Shown here one piece after another: positions 37,577 through 46,624 of a stretch of DNA of 64,000 nt. Numbering within the stretch: the first letter of the stretch is position 1; each line of letters starts with the position of its first letter. The notes beneath the pieces are model-generated. The model saw only the letters and a program-made list of their open reading frames with translations. It was not told where the DNA came from and searched no databases. Made by a program: the position numbers and the translations under genes. Location of the stretch: assembly GCA_017991555.1 (NCBI GenBank), contig JAGOQM010000001.1:248001-312000 (forward strand), given 5' to 3'. This DNA comes from Neisseriaceae bacterium. GTDB taxonomy: Bacteria; Pseudomonadota; Gammaproteobacteria; Burkholderiales; Neisseriaceae.

Positions 37577-38896
37577 ATGCAAGCACGCTTAACCGCCAAG
37601 GACATTTGGGCCCTTGGCTTCATGACTTTCGCCCTTTTTGTGGGCGCGGGCAACATCATTTTCCCCCCTATGGTCGGCTTACAGTCTGGAGAGCACGTCT
37701 GGATTGCGGCCCTGGGCTTTTTATTCACCGCCGTTGGCCTGCCGGTGCTCACCGTGGTGGCGCTGGCCAGAGTGGGCGGCGGCATCGAGGCCTTAAGTTC
37801 GCCCATTGGCCGTCGCGCTGGCCTACTTTTGGCCACCGCCTGCTATTTGGCCGTCGGGCCGCTGTTTGCCACCCCACGCACTGCCACGGTGTCCTTCGAA
37901 GTGGGCATTGCCCCCTTAGTCGGTAATGGGCCGCTGCCGCTGCTGACCTACAGCATCCTGTATTTCATCGTCATCACCCTCATCTCCTTGTATCCGGGCA
38001 AGTTACTGGATGTGGTTGGCCACTTTTTGGCCCCGCTTAAAATTTTAGCGCTGGCGATTTTGGGCATTGCCGCAGTATTGTGGCCGGCCAGTGGCCCCAT
38101 CGGCGCCACCAGCGCCTATCAACAGCTGCCTTTTTCATCTGGGTTTGTGAATGGTTACTTAACCATGGACACCTTAGGTGCCATGGTGTTTGGGATTGTC
38201 ATCGTCAATGCCGCCCGTTCACGTGGGGTCAGCGATACGGCCTTATTGACTCGCTACACGGTTAAGGCTGGCCTCATTGCCGGCATTGGCCTCACCCTGA
38301 TCTATTTAAGCCTATTTCAGCTGGGTTCGGGCAGCGGCCAGCTGGTGCCCGAAGCCCAAAATGGCGCCAACGTGCTGCATGCTTACGTGCACGCCACTTT
38401 TGGCCAAATGGGCAGCCTGTTCCTGGCGGGCTTAATTTTCATTGCCTGTATGGTGACGGCCGTTGGCCTGACCTGCGCCTGCGCTGAATTTTTTGCGCAG
38501 CATTTGCCGTTTTCTTATAAAACGCTGGTGTGGGTGCTCGGTATTTTCTCGACCCTGGTGTCTAACCTAGGCTTAAGCCACCTGATTCAAATTTCGATTC
38601 CGGTGATGACGCTGATTTATCCGCCCTGCATCGTATTAGTGTTGCTGAGCTTTACCTTGAGATGGTGGCACAATCGTCGCCTCGTTTTGGCACCGGTGAT
38701 GCTGGTCAGCCTTATTTTTGGCGCTTTAGACGCCCTTAAGGGCCTGGGCATGGTGGCCTGGTTACCACAATGGCTACAGCGCTTGCCGTTGGCCGACCAA
38801 AGCCTGGCCTGGTTATTGCCTTCGGTATTGGTGTTTGCTGTGGCGGCGCTGTACGATCAGCGCTGGGGTCGACCGCGGCCAATGCCGGCACCCTAA
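37577..38896 (+). CDS. brnQ: Branched-chain amino-acid:cation symporter BrnQ
   Basis: A 439-residue inner-membrane protein with about twelve helices. The start [20 protein letters not shown] matches the LIVCS family exactly, and [13 protein letters not shown] near residue 95 is the second family motif. It takes up Leu, Ile and Val with Na+ or H+. It is not in an operon with ilvE, but both serve branched-chain amino acids. Confidence 0.94.
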   Translation: MQARLTAKDIWALGFMTFALFVGAGNIIFPPMVGLQSGEHVWIAALGFLFTAVGLPVLTVVALARVGGGIEALSSPIGRRAGLLLATACYLAVGPLFATPRTATVSFEVGIAPLVGNGPLPLLTYSILYFIVITLISLYPGKLLDVVGHFLAPLKILALAILGIAAVLWPASGPIGATSAYQQLPFSSGFVNGYLTMDTLGAMVFGIVIVNAARSRGVSDTALLTRYTVKAGLIAGIGLTLIYLSLFQLGSGSGQLVPEAQNGANVLHAYVHATFGQMGSLFLAGLIFIACMVTAVGLTCACAEFFAQHLPFSYKTLVWVLGIFSTLVSNLGLSHLIQISIPVMTLIYPPCIVLVLLSFTLRWWHNRRLVLAPVMLVSLIFGALDALKGLGMVAWLPQWLQRLPLADQSLAWLLPSVLVFAVAALYDQRWGRPRPMPAP

Positions 38897-38916
38897 GCCT
38901 ATGCATGGTTCATGGC

Positions 38917-38947
38917 AAAACCCCACGGCTTAACCGTGGGGTTTTTT
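38917..38947 (+). terminator. Terminator after brnQ
   Basis: AAAACCCCACGG–CTTAA–CCGTGGGGTTTTTT, a strong stem with T-tract. Confidence 0.9.
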
Positions 38948-38955
38948 GATCCAGC

Positions 38956-38999
38956 AAACGTTAAAAATCACGGCCTTGAGGCCGTGATTTTTAACGTTT
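38956..38999. terminator. Perfect 20-bp bidirectional hairpin terminator
   Basis: AAACGTTAAAAATCACGGCC, a TTGA loop and the exact complement. It ends 14 bases before the siderophore-interacting protein stop on the minus strand. Confidence 0.85.
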
Positions 39000-39013
39000 C
39001 ATGTGCATATGGC

Positions 39014-39829
39014 CTAGTCGTCGATGACCTTACGGCCTTTCATTTCGCCTTCGCGACGGCCAATTTGCCAGTAGGCACAGGCGTAGCATTCTTCACGCTG
39101 CCAGCCCTGTTCTTTACGCAAGTAATTACGCGCCGCCCGTACCGTACCATGCTCGGCGGTAATGTGAGCGAAACGCGCATCGACAGGCCAATCCAAGATC
39201 GTCTGGTTGGCTTTTAAGGCCTCGGCCAAGGGGCTGCCTTGGTCAGGGTGTGGGTTATACAGCCACTCAACGCTTAGGTTAGCCGCGCTTTGGAACGGGT
39301 AATGGTCAGCAGCCGTGGGCACTTCGGCAATCACCACCGCCTGGCTACCGGCAGGCAACCGCTCTAACAACGCCGCCGTAACGGGGATGCCGGTAGGGTC
39401 GGTCACAAAAACATAGTGGCCTACTTCCGGCATCAGCTTTTGCTTGCCCGCCTTCATGGTCACGCCGATTTCATCACCCACTTCGGCATTCACCGCCCAC
39501 TGGCAGGCAATGCTGTCGCCTTCATGAACCGCAAAATCAATGGTCATGGTGTTCTTTGCCAAGTCGATGGCGCGATGGGTGTAGGTACGCACCGTAGGCA
39601 ATAAGGCCGGATCATCAACTGTCCAACCCAGTACCGGATCGTGCGTGGGCAACACCACGGTTTTATGGCCCACTGGCGGCACAAAAATTTTGTTATTCGC
39701 GCCTAGCGTGGCGTCAGCATAGGAAGAAACATCGTCGCCGGTCAGGACAATGCTTAAGTAATTAGGGGTGATGTAGTGTTTTTCAACAACGCTTAATTTG
39801 GTTTTTTTGGGGGTTACTGGGGTCATCAT
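39014..39829 (-). CDS. Siderophore-interacting protein (FAD-dependent ferric reductase)
   Basis: A 271-residue SIP/ViuB-type protein. The FAD segment is TVRTYTHRAIDL near residue 80, with the family's RxYT(x)R motif; ACQWAVNAEVGDEIGVTMKAG follows at about 108, and the C-terminal HGTVRAARNYLRKEQG is typical. It reduces ferric siderophores in the cytoplasm to release iron. A Fur-like site lies upstream, so iron starvation should induce it. No siderophore synthesis or receptor gene is in the window. Confidence 0.92.
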   Translation of the reverse strand: MMTPVTPKKTKLSVVEKHYITPNYLSIVLTGDDVSSYADATLGANNKIFVPPVGHKTVVLPTHDPVLGWTVDDPALLPTVRTYTHRAIDLAKNTMTIDFAVHEGDSIACQWAVNAEVGDEIGVTMKAGKQKLMPEVGHYVFVTDPTGIPVTAALLERLPAGSQAVVIAEVPTAADHYPFQSAANLSVEWLYNPHPDQGSPLAEALKANQTILDWPVDARFAHITAEHGTVRAARNYLRKEQGWQREECYACAYWQIGRREGEMKGRKVIDD

Positions 39830-39885
39830 GGCCTCTTTCTTTTCATTTTATTTACCCCTGCCATTATGCCCGCAAAATGGCATTA

Positions 39886-39906
39886 ATACAAATCATTATC
39901 ATTTAA
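39886..39906 (-). promoter_or_regulatory. Fur box upstream of the siderophore-interacting protein
   Basis: Read on the minus strand the site contains AAATGATAATGATTTG, close to the Fur consensus GATAATGATAATCATTATC. It is about 57 bases upstream of the gene start, a normal promoter position. Confidence 0.7.
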
Positions 39907-40138
39907 AATAGGACAATGCGAGCCGTAGGGATGGTTTAAGTTAAAGGGGTTAAACCACTCACCCTAAGTAAAGCTTAAACAACTGTCAATAAAGGGTTAT
40001 TTAATTATCAGCGGCCCTTGTGGGGCTGATTTAAAATGTGAGTAAACCCCTTAGTTAGGCCAATCTTAACCTGATTAGCCTATTTAAGGGGGCTTATCAT
40101 GGAGACGATTAGGTGATTTTGATCGTCGTCACCTCACC

Positions 40139-40342
40139 CTAGCCACACCGTTTGCCACAGCTTTTTTGGGTGTTGATCCCGAATAAAGCGTACAGCGGAC
40201 AAAACCTGAATAAGCCCGCCAACAAGGGAATTATGCCCACATAGGCCCAAGCCCCTAACCCACCCGTGATTGCCGCAATGATTAACGCTAAGCCTGCCAC
40301 AATTCGAATGCCTCGATCGATACAGCCAATATTTTGACGCAT
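40139..40342 (-). CDS. DUF2892 family membrane protein
   Basis: A 67-residue protein with two hydrophobic helices (AGLALIIAAITGGLGAWAYVG, then GIIPLLAGLFRFCPLYALFG) and the DUF2892 start NIGCIDRGIRI. The C-terminus ends with two Cys (SCGKRCG). The ATG at 40342 is chosen because GGAAG precedes it. DUF2892 proteins often accompany rhodanese-type sulfur metabolism, as in YgaP. No rhodanese is beside it here. Confidence 0.85.
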   Translation of the reverse strand: MRQNIGCIDRGIRIVAGLALIIAAITGGLGAWAYVGIIPLLAGLFRFCPLYALFGINTQKSCGKRCG

Positions 40343-40373
40343 GATGCTTCCTTTTTTGGTTAATGAACACACA

Positions 40374-40417
40374 ATATAATCTATATTTTTATATAATATC
40401 TATTTATATAATATAAC
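40374..40417. repeat. AT-rich direct repeats upstream of DUF2892
   Basis: ATATAAT occurs at 40374, 40391 and 40406, with a variant ATATAAC at 40411, spaced 15–17 bases apart. It could be a regulator-binding array or overlapping promoters. Confidence 0.5.
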
Positions 40418-40511
40418 GCCCGTGTTTGTCAAACCCAAGGCTGGATTAACCGCTGTGGCTTAGGAACATGTTAAAATAACCCATTGCTTAACTTATAGAC
40501 CCGCCATCGCC

Positions 40512-41816
40512 ATGAATGATTTATTTACCCGTGAACCCACTGCGCCCTTAGCGGAACAGCTGCGCCCCAAAACATTGGCCGAAGTCAGCGGCCAGCGGCA
40601 TTTGGTCGGGCCCAATAAGCCCTTAAGCCTGGCGGTGCAAAGTGGCAAACCCCATTCGATGCTGTTTTGGGGGCCGCCGGGCGTGGGCAAAACCACCCTG
40701 GCGCGTATTTTGGCCAACAGCTTTGACGCTCAGTTTTTACCGATTTCCGCCGTCTTCAGTGGGGTTAAAGACATTCGCGAAGCCTTAGAAAAAGCCCAAC
40801 ATGCCTTACAGCGTGGGCAACACACCATTCTGTTTGTGGACGAAGTTCACCGCTTTAACAAAGCTCAGCAAGATGCTTTTTTGCCCTACGTAGAAAACGG
40901 CCTAATCACCTTTATTGGCGCCACCACGGAAAATCCGTCGTTTGAAGTCAATCCGGCCTTATTGAGCCGCGCTCAGGTGTACGTCCTCAAAGCGCTCAGC
41001 GAAGACGAGCTGCTGGAATTGGTGCAAAAAGCCTTGGCCCTACCCGATTATCAAGACCTTCAAATCGTGCCAGAAGCCCAAAAAGTGTTGGCGCAGTTGG
41101 CCGATGGCGACGCCCGCCGCCTGCTTAACCTAGTCGAACAGACCCATACGGCGGCCGCAACCCAAGGTGTGCCGACCGTCGACGCCACCTTTTTACAAAA
41201 CACCCTCACCGCCAACGTGCGTCAGTTCGATAAAGGCGGTGATGGTTTTTACGAGCAGATTTCGGCCCTCCATAAGTCTGTACGCGGCTCCCATCCTAAT
41301 GCGGCCCTGTACTGGTTCTGCCGCATGCTCGACGGCGGTGCCGACCCACGCTACCTATCGCGCCGAATTGTGCGCATGGCGTGGGAAGACATCGGCCTCG
41401 CCGACCCACGTGCGCTCCAAATCGCCAATGATGCGGCGTTGACCTTTGAACGCTTGGGCAGCCCCGAAGGCGAACTGGCCTTGGCCCAAGCGGTGCTGTA
41501 CTTAGGCAGCGCCCCCAAAAGTAACGCCGGCTATATGGCGTACAACCAAATGCGCGCCTTCGTGGCCGAACAAGGCTCTAGCGCCGTGCCGGTGCACTTA
41601 CGCAACGCCCCAACCAAGCTGATGAAAGAACTTGGCTATGGCAAAGCCTACCGCTACAGCCACGATGAGCCACACGCCTACAGCGCTGGTGAAACCTACA
41701 TGCCCGACGGCATGGAGGAGCCTGATTTCTATCAGCCGGTCGACCGTGGTTTGGAAATCAAGATTGCGCAAAAGCTGGCATTTTTGAAACAGCTGGATGA
41801 AGATGCAGAGGCATAG
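40512..41816 (+). CDS. rarA: Replication-associated recombination protein RarA
   Basis: A 434-residue AAA+ ATPase of the RarA/MgsA/WRNIP1 family, which acts at stalled replication forks. It opens with PLAEQLRPKTLAEVSGQRHLV, then Walker A GPPGVGKTTLAR near residue 56, Walker B LFVDEVHRFNKAQQDAFL near 110, sensor IGATTENPSFEVNPALLSR near 140 and the C-terminal clamp-loader-like tetramerisation domain. Length is standard. Confidence 0.95.
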   Translation: MNDLFTREPTAPLAEQLRPKTLAEVSGQRHLVGPNKPLSLAVQSGKPHSMLFWGPPGVGKTTLARILANSFDAQFLPISAVFSGVKDIREALEKAQHALQRGQHTILFVDEVHRFNKAQQDAFLPYVENGLITFIGATTENPSFEVNPALLSRAQVYVLKALSEDELLELVQKALALPDYQDLQIVPEAQKVLAQLADGDARRLLNLVEQTHTAAATQGVPTVDATFLQNTLTANVRQFDKGGDGFYEQISALHKSVRGSHPNAALYWFCRMLDGGADPRYLSRRIVRMAWEDIGLADPRALQIANDAALTFERLGSPEGELALAQAVLYLGSAPKSNAGYMAYNQMRAFVAEQGSSAVPVHLRNAPTKLMKELGYGKAYRYSHDEPHAYSAGETYMPDGMEEPDFYQPVDRGLEIKIAQKLAFLKQLDEDAEA

Positions 41817-42136
41817 GCATAGGCCAGCAGGATTAATGTCACACAAGATTTTCGTTAAGTGAGTCACGCCCCATGTGGTTTTTATTAGCACATAAGTGAA
41901 GCATCAAAGTCGTAGGGCAGCTGTGCTTTAGCCGCCCTACGACAGCGACGATGGCGGTAAATTTTGTAGGATGATTGATGATTGTGTGAATATCAGATTA
42001 TTTACACTCGCCATCGATGGGATACACCGTCAGAATCTCGACAACATTGAGACGCATCTTCATCGCACACAAAATCATGGTTTGTTGTTTGCAGAAGACG
42101 TGCCTCAATTTTACGGATTTTCTGACAGTGTCTCCC

Positions 42137-42226
42137 TTAGGTGAAGTACCGTCCCGTAGAGCCGCCGAAGTAGGTTCTATAGAACCCAGCTCGGCGGCTT
42201 TAGCGGGAAATCGGTACTTCACCTAA
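42137..42226 (-). repeat. Hairpin-core repeat, full copy
   Basis: A 90-bp element with perfect 15-bp terminal inverted repeats (TTAGGTGAAGTACCG and complement). Inside are GCCGCCGA/TCGGCGGC and, at the tip, GGTTCTATAGAACC, so it folds into a long hairpin. The flanks are also shared with the other copies: AAACTCACCACCTT on one side and ACGTCTTCTGCAAACA on the other, making a unit of roughly 200 bp. Confidence 0.8.
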
Positions 42227-42477
42227 AGGCAAGGTGGTGAGTTTAAAGTATCCGGCTATATACGCTGGGTTTTTATTCGAACACCAAGCCATCGCTTTTA
42301 GTGCTTCGTAGAGTGAATTTCGACCCACCTCGCCTTAGATTTACATGATCTGATGCATTAAAGCTGGTGGGTAGGCTACGCTTTACCATACCCTACTGCT
42401 AAGGCTACTCAAGCGAATTGAAGCCAACAAACGATCGTTTTGTGAATGCCAAATTATTTAAACTCACCACCTTTCCC

Positions 42478-42506
42478 TTAGGTGAAGTACCGACTTCCCG
42501 CTAAAG
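42478..42506 (+). repeat. Hairpin-core repeat, half copy
   Basis: It starts with TTAGGTGAAGTACCGACTT and CCCGCTAAAG, then diverges. The left flank ATTATTTAAACTCACCACC at 42454–42472 and the right-flank sequence ACGTCTTCTGCAAACACCAA at 42540–42559 are kept, so the right hairpin arm has been lost. Confidence 0.75.
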
Positions 42507-42904
42507 ACAATGCGGTGAGAAGATAGGTGCAAATGAGGTACGTCTTCTGCAAACACCAAGCCTTGATTTGCCTCTCGTCTTACAGGTAGTCAGCTGATGA
42601 GGCGAGACCATGGGTAGGCTGCGCTTTACCCACGCTACAGCATGTTGGCCATCACCAAACCAAGGATTATTGCCCACACGGCCTTTGATTTAGGGTGAAG
42701 TCATGCCTTCAGGCTGGCCGCCACGCTGCACCCTACCCACTTGGCGTATAACAGCCACACGATTCAAAAATATAAAACAGACGCTGTTCTTCCCCATTCC
42801 ACCACTCTGTGTTAAATTATAAATGGCCATCTAGACGCCAAAGCGTCCTTGTTAATGACTCAATAAAAAAAGCCCTAGCCACCACACACAGAGGAGCGGC
42901 ACCG

Positions 42905-44056
42905 ATGTCCCTAACCAGTAAACTGCCCCAGTTTGGCACCACCATTTTTAGCCAGATGTCACAGCTGGCCCAAACCCATCAAGCGCTGAACCTGTCTCAG
43001 GGCTTTCCTGACTTCGAGGCGCCAAAACCTTTATTACAGGCGCTGGGCCAATACGCCCTAAGCGGTCACAACCAATACCCACCCATGCCTGGCATTGCCC
43101 CTTTACGCGACCAGGTGGCGGCCAAAATTACTCGGCTGTATCACAATCCTGTCAGCGCCGACACGGAAGTCACCATTACTGGCGGCGCCACCCAGGCGCT
43201 GTTCTGTGCGATTCACACCCTAGTAGGCCCTGACGATGAAGTGATTGTGTTCGACCCCTGCTACGACAGCTACGCGCCCGCGATTCAGCTCACTGGGGCG
43301 CGCTGCGTTCACATGCCATTACAGGCCCACGATTTCGGCATCGACTGGCAGCGCTTGCGTGACGCCCTGAACGACAAAACCCGCTTGATCATTTTAAATA
43401 GCCCCCACAATCCCAGCGGGGCCTTAATCAGCGCCACCGATTTAGACACCCTTGCCACGCTGATTCGCAATCATGACGTCTACTTGCTCAGCGATGAAGT
43501 GTATGAACACTTGGTGTTTGATGGCGACGTGCACGCCAGCGTGTTAGGCCATCCAGAACTGTATCAGCGCGCCTGCGTCGTCAGCTCGTTTGGCAAAACC
43601 TATCACGTCACTGGGTGGAAAACAGGCTACATGGTGGCGCCCCCGAAGTTGAGTGCTGAGTTACGTAAAGTGTATCAATACCTTAACTTTTGTGCGGTTA
43701 GCCCGATTCAATACGCCCTAGCCGACTTCATGCAACAACAGCCACAGCACCTTGACGAACTGCCGGGTTTTTATCAGGCCAAGCGCGACCAGCTGTGCGC
43801 GGCGCTGAGCGAGTCGCGGTTTACCTTTACCCCCAGTCGCAGCACCTACTTTCAGCTCATTGATTACAGCGCCATCCGCGACGATTTAGACGACTTGGCA
43901 ATGGCCACCTGGCTAACCCAAGAAAAAGGCATTGCCACCATCCCCCTTTCCGCGTTTTATGACCAGCCACCGGCGGGCCAGCGCTTATTAAGGGTGTGCT
44001 TTGCCAAACGAGCGGACACGCTGACTCAGGCCGGTGCGCTACTGGCCACCATCTAA
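42905..44056 (+). CDS. Methionine aminotransferase (YbdL/class I)
   Basis: A 383-residue PLP-dependent class I aminotransferase. The ATG at 42905 with AGAGGAG upstream is chosen over an in-frame start at 42809, because family members begin with SKLPQFGTTIF. The PLP Lys is in SSFGKTYHVTGWKTGYM near residue 235, and the PLP-phosphate and ring segments are GGATQALFCAI near 95 and NSPHNPSGA near 165. LSQGFPDFEAP and HNQYPPMPG match YbdL-type enzymes, which prefer methionine, phenylalanine and tyrosine. Confidence 0.88.
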   Translation: MSLTSKLPQFGTTIFSQMSQLAQTHQALNLSQGFPDFEAPKPLLQALGQYALSGHNQYPPMPGIAPLRDQVAAKITRLYHNPVSADTEVTITGGATQALFCAIHTLVGPDDEVIVFDPCYDSYAPAIQLTGARCVHMPLQAHDFGIDWQRLRDALNDKTRLIILNSPHNPSGALISATDLDTLATLIRNHDVYLLSDEVYEHLVFDGDVHASVLGHPELYQRACVVSSFGKTYHVTGWKTGYMVAPPKLSAELRKVYQYLNFCAVSPIQYALADFMQQQPQHLDELPGFYQAKRDQLCAALSESRFTFTPSRSTYFQLIDYSAIRDDLDDLAMATWLTQEKGIATIPLSAFYDQPPAGQRLLRVCFAKRADTLTQAGALLATI

Positions 44057-44083
44057 ATTTTGGCGCCGTCAGCCACTGCCATA

Positions 44084-44117
44084 AAAAAAGCCCCACTCTG
44101 TGCAGAATGGGGCTTTT
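44084..44117. terminator. Bidirectional terminator
   Basis: AAAAAAGCCCCACTCTG and its imperfect complement AGAATGGGGCTTTT lie between the convergent aminotransferase and uppP genes. Confidence 0.8.
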
Positions 44118-44135
44118 ATAAATACTGCTCGTGGC

Positions 44136-44957
44136 TTAAGACCAGCTAACCCAGCCAAAATACCAGGTGGCCAAAATAACACCACCAAAAATGATTCGAT
44201 ACCAGGCAAAGGGCACGTAGTTACGGTGCGACACAAATTTCAATAAGGCCCGCACCGCCACCAGGCCGCTGACAAACGCCGCCACAAAACCAACGGCAAT
44301 CACCGCCACGTCATCGGCGCTAAAGGCGCTGAAGTTTTTGTACACGTCAAAAATCGTGGCCGCAAACATCACTGGCACGGCTAGAAAGAACGAAAACTCG
44401 GTCGCGACCTTACGGTCTAGGCCGTAGGCCATCCCGCCCATGATGGTGCTGCCCGAACGCGAAGTGCCGGGGATCAGCGCCAAACACTGGGCCAAGCCCA
44501 CCACCAAGGCGTCTTTCGCGCGCATGTCTTCCACCGTCAAAACGCGGGCGGGCCGGTTGGCCTGTCGGCGTTCGATCAACAAAATCACAATGCCACCAAT
44601 CACTAAGGCCGTGGCCACGCTGACGGGGTTAAATAAAATGGTTTTGATTTCTTTAATGAACGACAGGCCCACAATGGCCGCGGGCAAAAACGCGATCATT
44701 AGGTGCAACACAAAACGATTCACCGAGCGATCACGGCCAATGTGGGTGAGTACATGGGTGAAGCGGCTACGGTATTCGAACACAATGGCCAAGACGGCGC
44801 CGAGCTGAATGGCGATTTCAAAAACCTTGCCATTACTCTGAAAATTCAATAAGTCACCCACCACAATTAAGTGGCCAGTGCTGGAAACGGGTAAAAACTC
44901 TGTTAAACCCTCAACAATACCTAAAATTAAAGCCTTAAGAAACAAATAGATGTCCAC
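44136..44957 (-). CDS. uppP: Undecaprenyl-diphosphatase
   Basis: A 273-residue inner-membrane protein of the BacA/UppP family, with about eight helices. The active-site loops are [17 protein letters not shown] near residue 16 and [16 protein letters not shown] near 160. It recycles undecaprenyl pyrophosphate to the monophosphate lipid carrier for peptidoglycan and O-antigen synthesis. Loss normally sensitises cells to bacitracin. Confidence 0.95.
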   Translation of the reverse strand: MDIYLFLKALILGIVEGLTEFLPVSSTGHLIVVGDLLNFQSNGKVFEIAIQLGAVLAIVFEYRSRFTHVLTHIGRDRSVNRFVLHLMIAFLPAAIVGLSFIKEIKTILFNPVSVATALVIGGIVILLIERRQANRPARVLTVEDMRAKDALVVGLAQCLALIPGTSRSGSTIMGGMAYGLDRKVATEFSFFLAVPVMFAATIFDVYKNFSAFSADDVAVIAVGFVAAFVSGLVAVRALLKFVSHRNYVPFAWYRIIFGGVILATWYFGWVSWS

Positions 44958-44980
44958 GGTCTACGCCTAGTCGTAAAAGA

Positions 44981-45004
44981 ACAGGCAACCGATTGGTTGC
45001 CTGT
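44981..45004 (-). terminator. Terminator after dsbA
   Basis: ACAGGCAACC–GATT–GGTTGCCTGT, followed on the minus strand by TCTTTT, between dsbA and uppP. Confidence 0.8.
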
Positions 45005-45014
45005 CAGGGTTGCA

Positions 45015-45650
45015 TTAAGCAGGTTTTTTCATGCCGCGCTCTTGGCGCACTTTTTGTACCAATTCATCCACTACGTTCATGGCGGTGTTCACGTCACGCA
45101 TGATGACTTGGTATTTACCACCCACGATTAAGCGCGGGGTTGAATCAATTTTGTAATCCATGGTCATTTTTTGCATGGCTTTGGCTTCGTTCGCCGCAGC
45201 GAACGAGTTAAAGTTTTTGGCGACCTGTTTGCCCGCTGGCGTCGTTTGCTTGTCTAGCCATTCTTTCATCACTTTAGGATTGGCCAAGTTACGCTTGTCA
45301 TTGAATACCGCATTGAAAATAGCGGGCCCAACGGTGGTGTTGGCTTTGCTCATGTTCACGGCAGCGGCCAATTTGGCCCACGGCAACATATTGTCACCCC
45401 AAACGATGTGAATCTGTCTGAACGACACGTCAGAAGGGGCTTTTTGCGTGTACTTAATAAAATGAGGTTCTAAGTTGCGGCAATGAATGCAGGTGTAAGA
45501 GAAAAACTCTAGCACTTCTACTTTGCTTTTGTCACTTTGCGCAAAAGGCGCCTTCAAAACTTCATAATCACGGCCTTCTACAATCGCCGCTTGGGCAACA
45601 GAGAAAGACAGCATCATTGCTGCTGGGAATAGCCATTGTTTTAGATTCAT
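45015..45650 (-). CDS. dsbA: Thiol:disulfide interchange protein DsbA
   Basis: A 211-residue periplasmic protein with a signal peptide (LKQWLFPAAMMLSFSVAQA). The active site is FFSYTCIHCRNLEPHF near residue 52: CIHC rather than the common CPHC. The cis-Pro loop is DSTPRLIVGG near 167. It introduces disulfides into exported proteins. The gene order with the SPOR protein and comM is neisserial in style. A terminator follows. Confidence 0.93.
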   Translation of the reverse strand: MNLKQWLFPAAMMLSFSVAQAAIVEGRDYEVLKAPFAQSDKSKVEVLEFFSYTCIHCRNLEPHFIKYTQKAPSDVSFRQIHIVWGDNMLPWAKLAAAVNMSKANTTVGPAIFNAVFNDKRNLANPKVMKEWLDKQTTPAGKQVAKNFNSFAAANEAKAMQKMTMDYKIDSTPRLIVGGKYQVIMRDVNTAMNVVDELVQKVRQERGMKKPA

Positions 45651-45772
45651 GTTATTTCCTACTATGTGTTAATAATTAAAGGATGGGCACGTTAACCGCA
45701 CGACAGTCGTCATAAGAGACAAGACCAAAGGCCAGAAGGTTCCAACTGGCCTGTGCCGTACGCCAAATAAGC

Positions 45773-46585
45773 TTAACGAACCAGCATGACGTCTACGCCT
45801 TTACCGGCAAGGTCGGCTTTGGCACCTTGAACATCTTTCACACCCATACGGACGCGGTACATAATGCCTTTGTCGCCTAGATCACTTTTGATGACATTGG
45901 CAGTATACCCCATTAACGCCAGTTTCACTTTCTGCTCTTCGGCTTGCCCTTGGGTTCGATAAGCACCTGCTTGTAAAGTGCCCCCTTTCGCAGCCTCTAC
46001 TGGTTTTTTAGCAGTGGCGGGCTTAGATTCGGCTTCAGGTTTCTTGCTGGGCTCGGGCTTAGGTTCGGGCTTGGCGGCGGCCTCTGGTTTTTTAGTGGGT
46101 TCAGGCTGCTTGGCCGGTGCCGGTGTGGGCTCTGCTTTTTTCTCGACCGGCTTAGGCTCAACCTTCGCAGGCACTGGCGTCACCGGTTTAGACTCAACCA
46201 CTAGGTGCTCTTTAACGGCCAAATCTTTTTCGATAAAGGCACCCAACGCGTCCGGTGTCGGCTTGCTGTCAGGTGTTTTAGCAGGGACTTTGGGCTGCAC
46301 AGGCTCGGTGGGCTTGGCCCCTTCACCGGCAGTCGCTGGCTCTTGCGGCTCTTCGCTGTTCAGCCATTCGCTTGGGTCTTTGTGTAAAATCGACTCTAGG
46401 CCATCGTTTGGCACAATGATTTCTGGTTGGGGCGCTGGGGTTTCTTTGGTCACTACCTCAGGCTGATAAGGCGCTTTTTGTTGACTAAAAAACCAAAAGG
46501 CACCGCCTAAAATAACGACGGTAATGAGAATCCCTAGGATCATGCCCCCCAGGGTTTGGCCTTGTTGCCGCTTCATGCTGTTCAT
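45773..46585 (-). CDS. SPOR-domain cell-division protein (FtsN-like)
   Basis: A 270-residue protein with a short cytoplasmic start, one membrane helix (LGGMILGILITVVILGGAFWFF), a long Pro/Lys/Glu-rich linker (about residues 60–195, with repeated KPEP/KPEA units) and a C-terminal SPOR domain (about 197–270, GTLQAGAYRTQGQAEE and so on). SPOR domains bind denuded peptidoglycan at the septum. Function as a divisome factor is inferred from the layout. An ATG nine bases downstream is an alternative start. Confidence 0.85.
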   Translation of the reverse strand: MNSMKRQQGQTLGGMILGILITVVILGGAFWFFSQQKAPYQPEVVTKETPAPQPEIIVPNDGLESILHKDPSEWLNSEEPQEPATAGEGAKPTEPVQPKVPAKTPDSKPTPDALGAFIEKDLAVKEHLVVESKPVTPVPAKVEPKPVEKKAEPTPAPAKQPEPTKKPEAAAKPEPKPEPSKKPEAESKPATAKKPVEAAKGGTLQAGAYRTQGQAEEQKVKLALMGYTANVIKSDLGDKGIMYRVRMGVKDVQGAKADLAGKGVDVMLVR

Positions 46586-46624
46586 GCGTTTATTCCAGAA
46601 AATAGATCATAAAAAGGTATTATA

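Larger units (their letters stand above)
41817..42904. other. Gene-poor region with degenerate repeats
   Basis: About 1.1 kb without a credible gene. It contains one full (42137–42226) and one half (42478–42506) copy of the hairpin-core repeat in opposite orientations, plus copies of GGGTAGGCTGCGCTTTACC at 42369–42387 and 42612–42630. Short open frames here fall inside the repeats and are unlikely to be translated. Confidence 0.7.

Noticed and set aside
42017..42226. A 69-codon open frame in the rarA–aminotransferase gap
   Set aside because: It lies inside the hairpin-core repeat, its end coincides with the repeat arm, and it has no ribosome-binding site.
45978..46466. A 162-codon Gly/Ser-rich open frame on the plus strand
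   Set aside because: It is the reverse complement of the Pro/Lys-rich linker of the SPOR protein.
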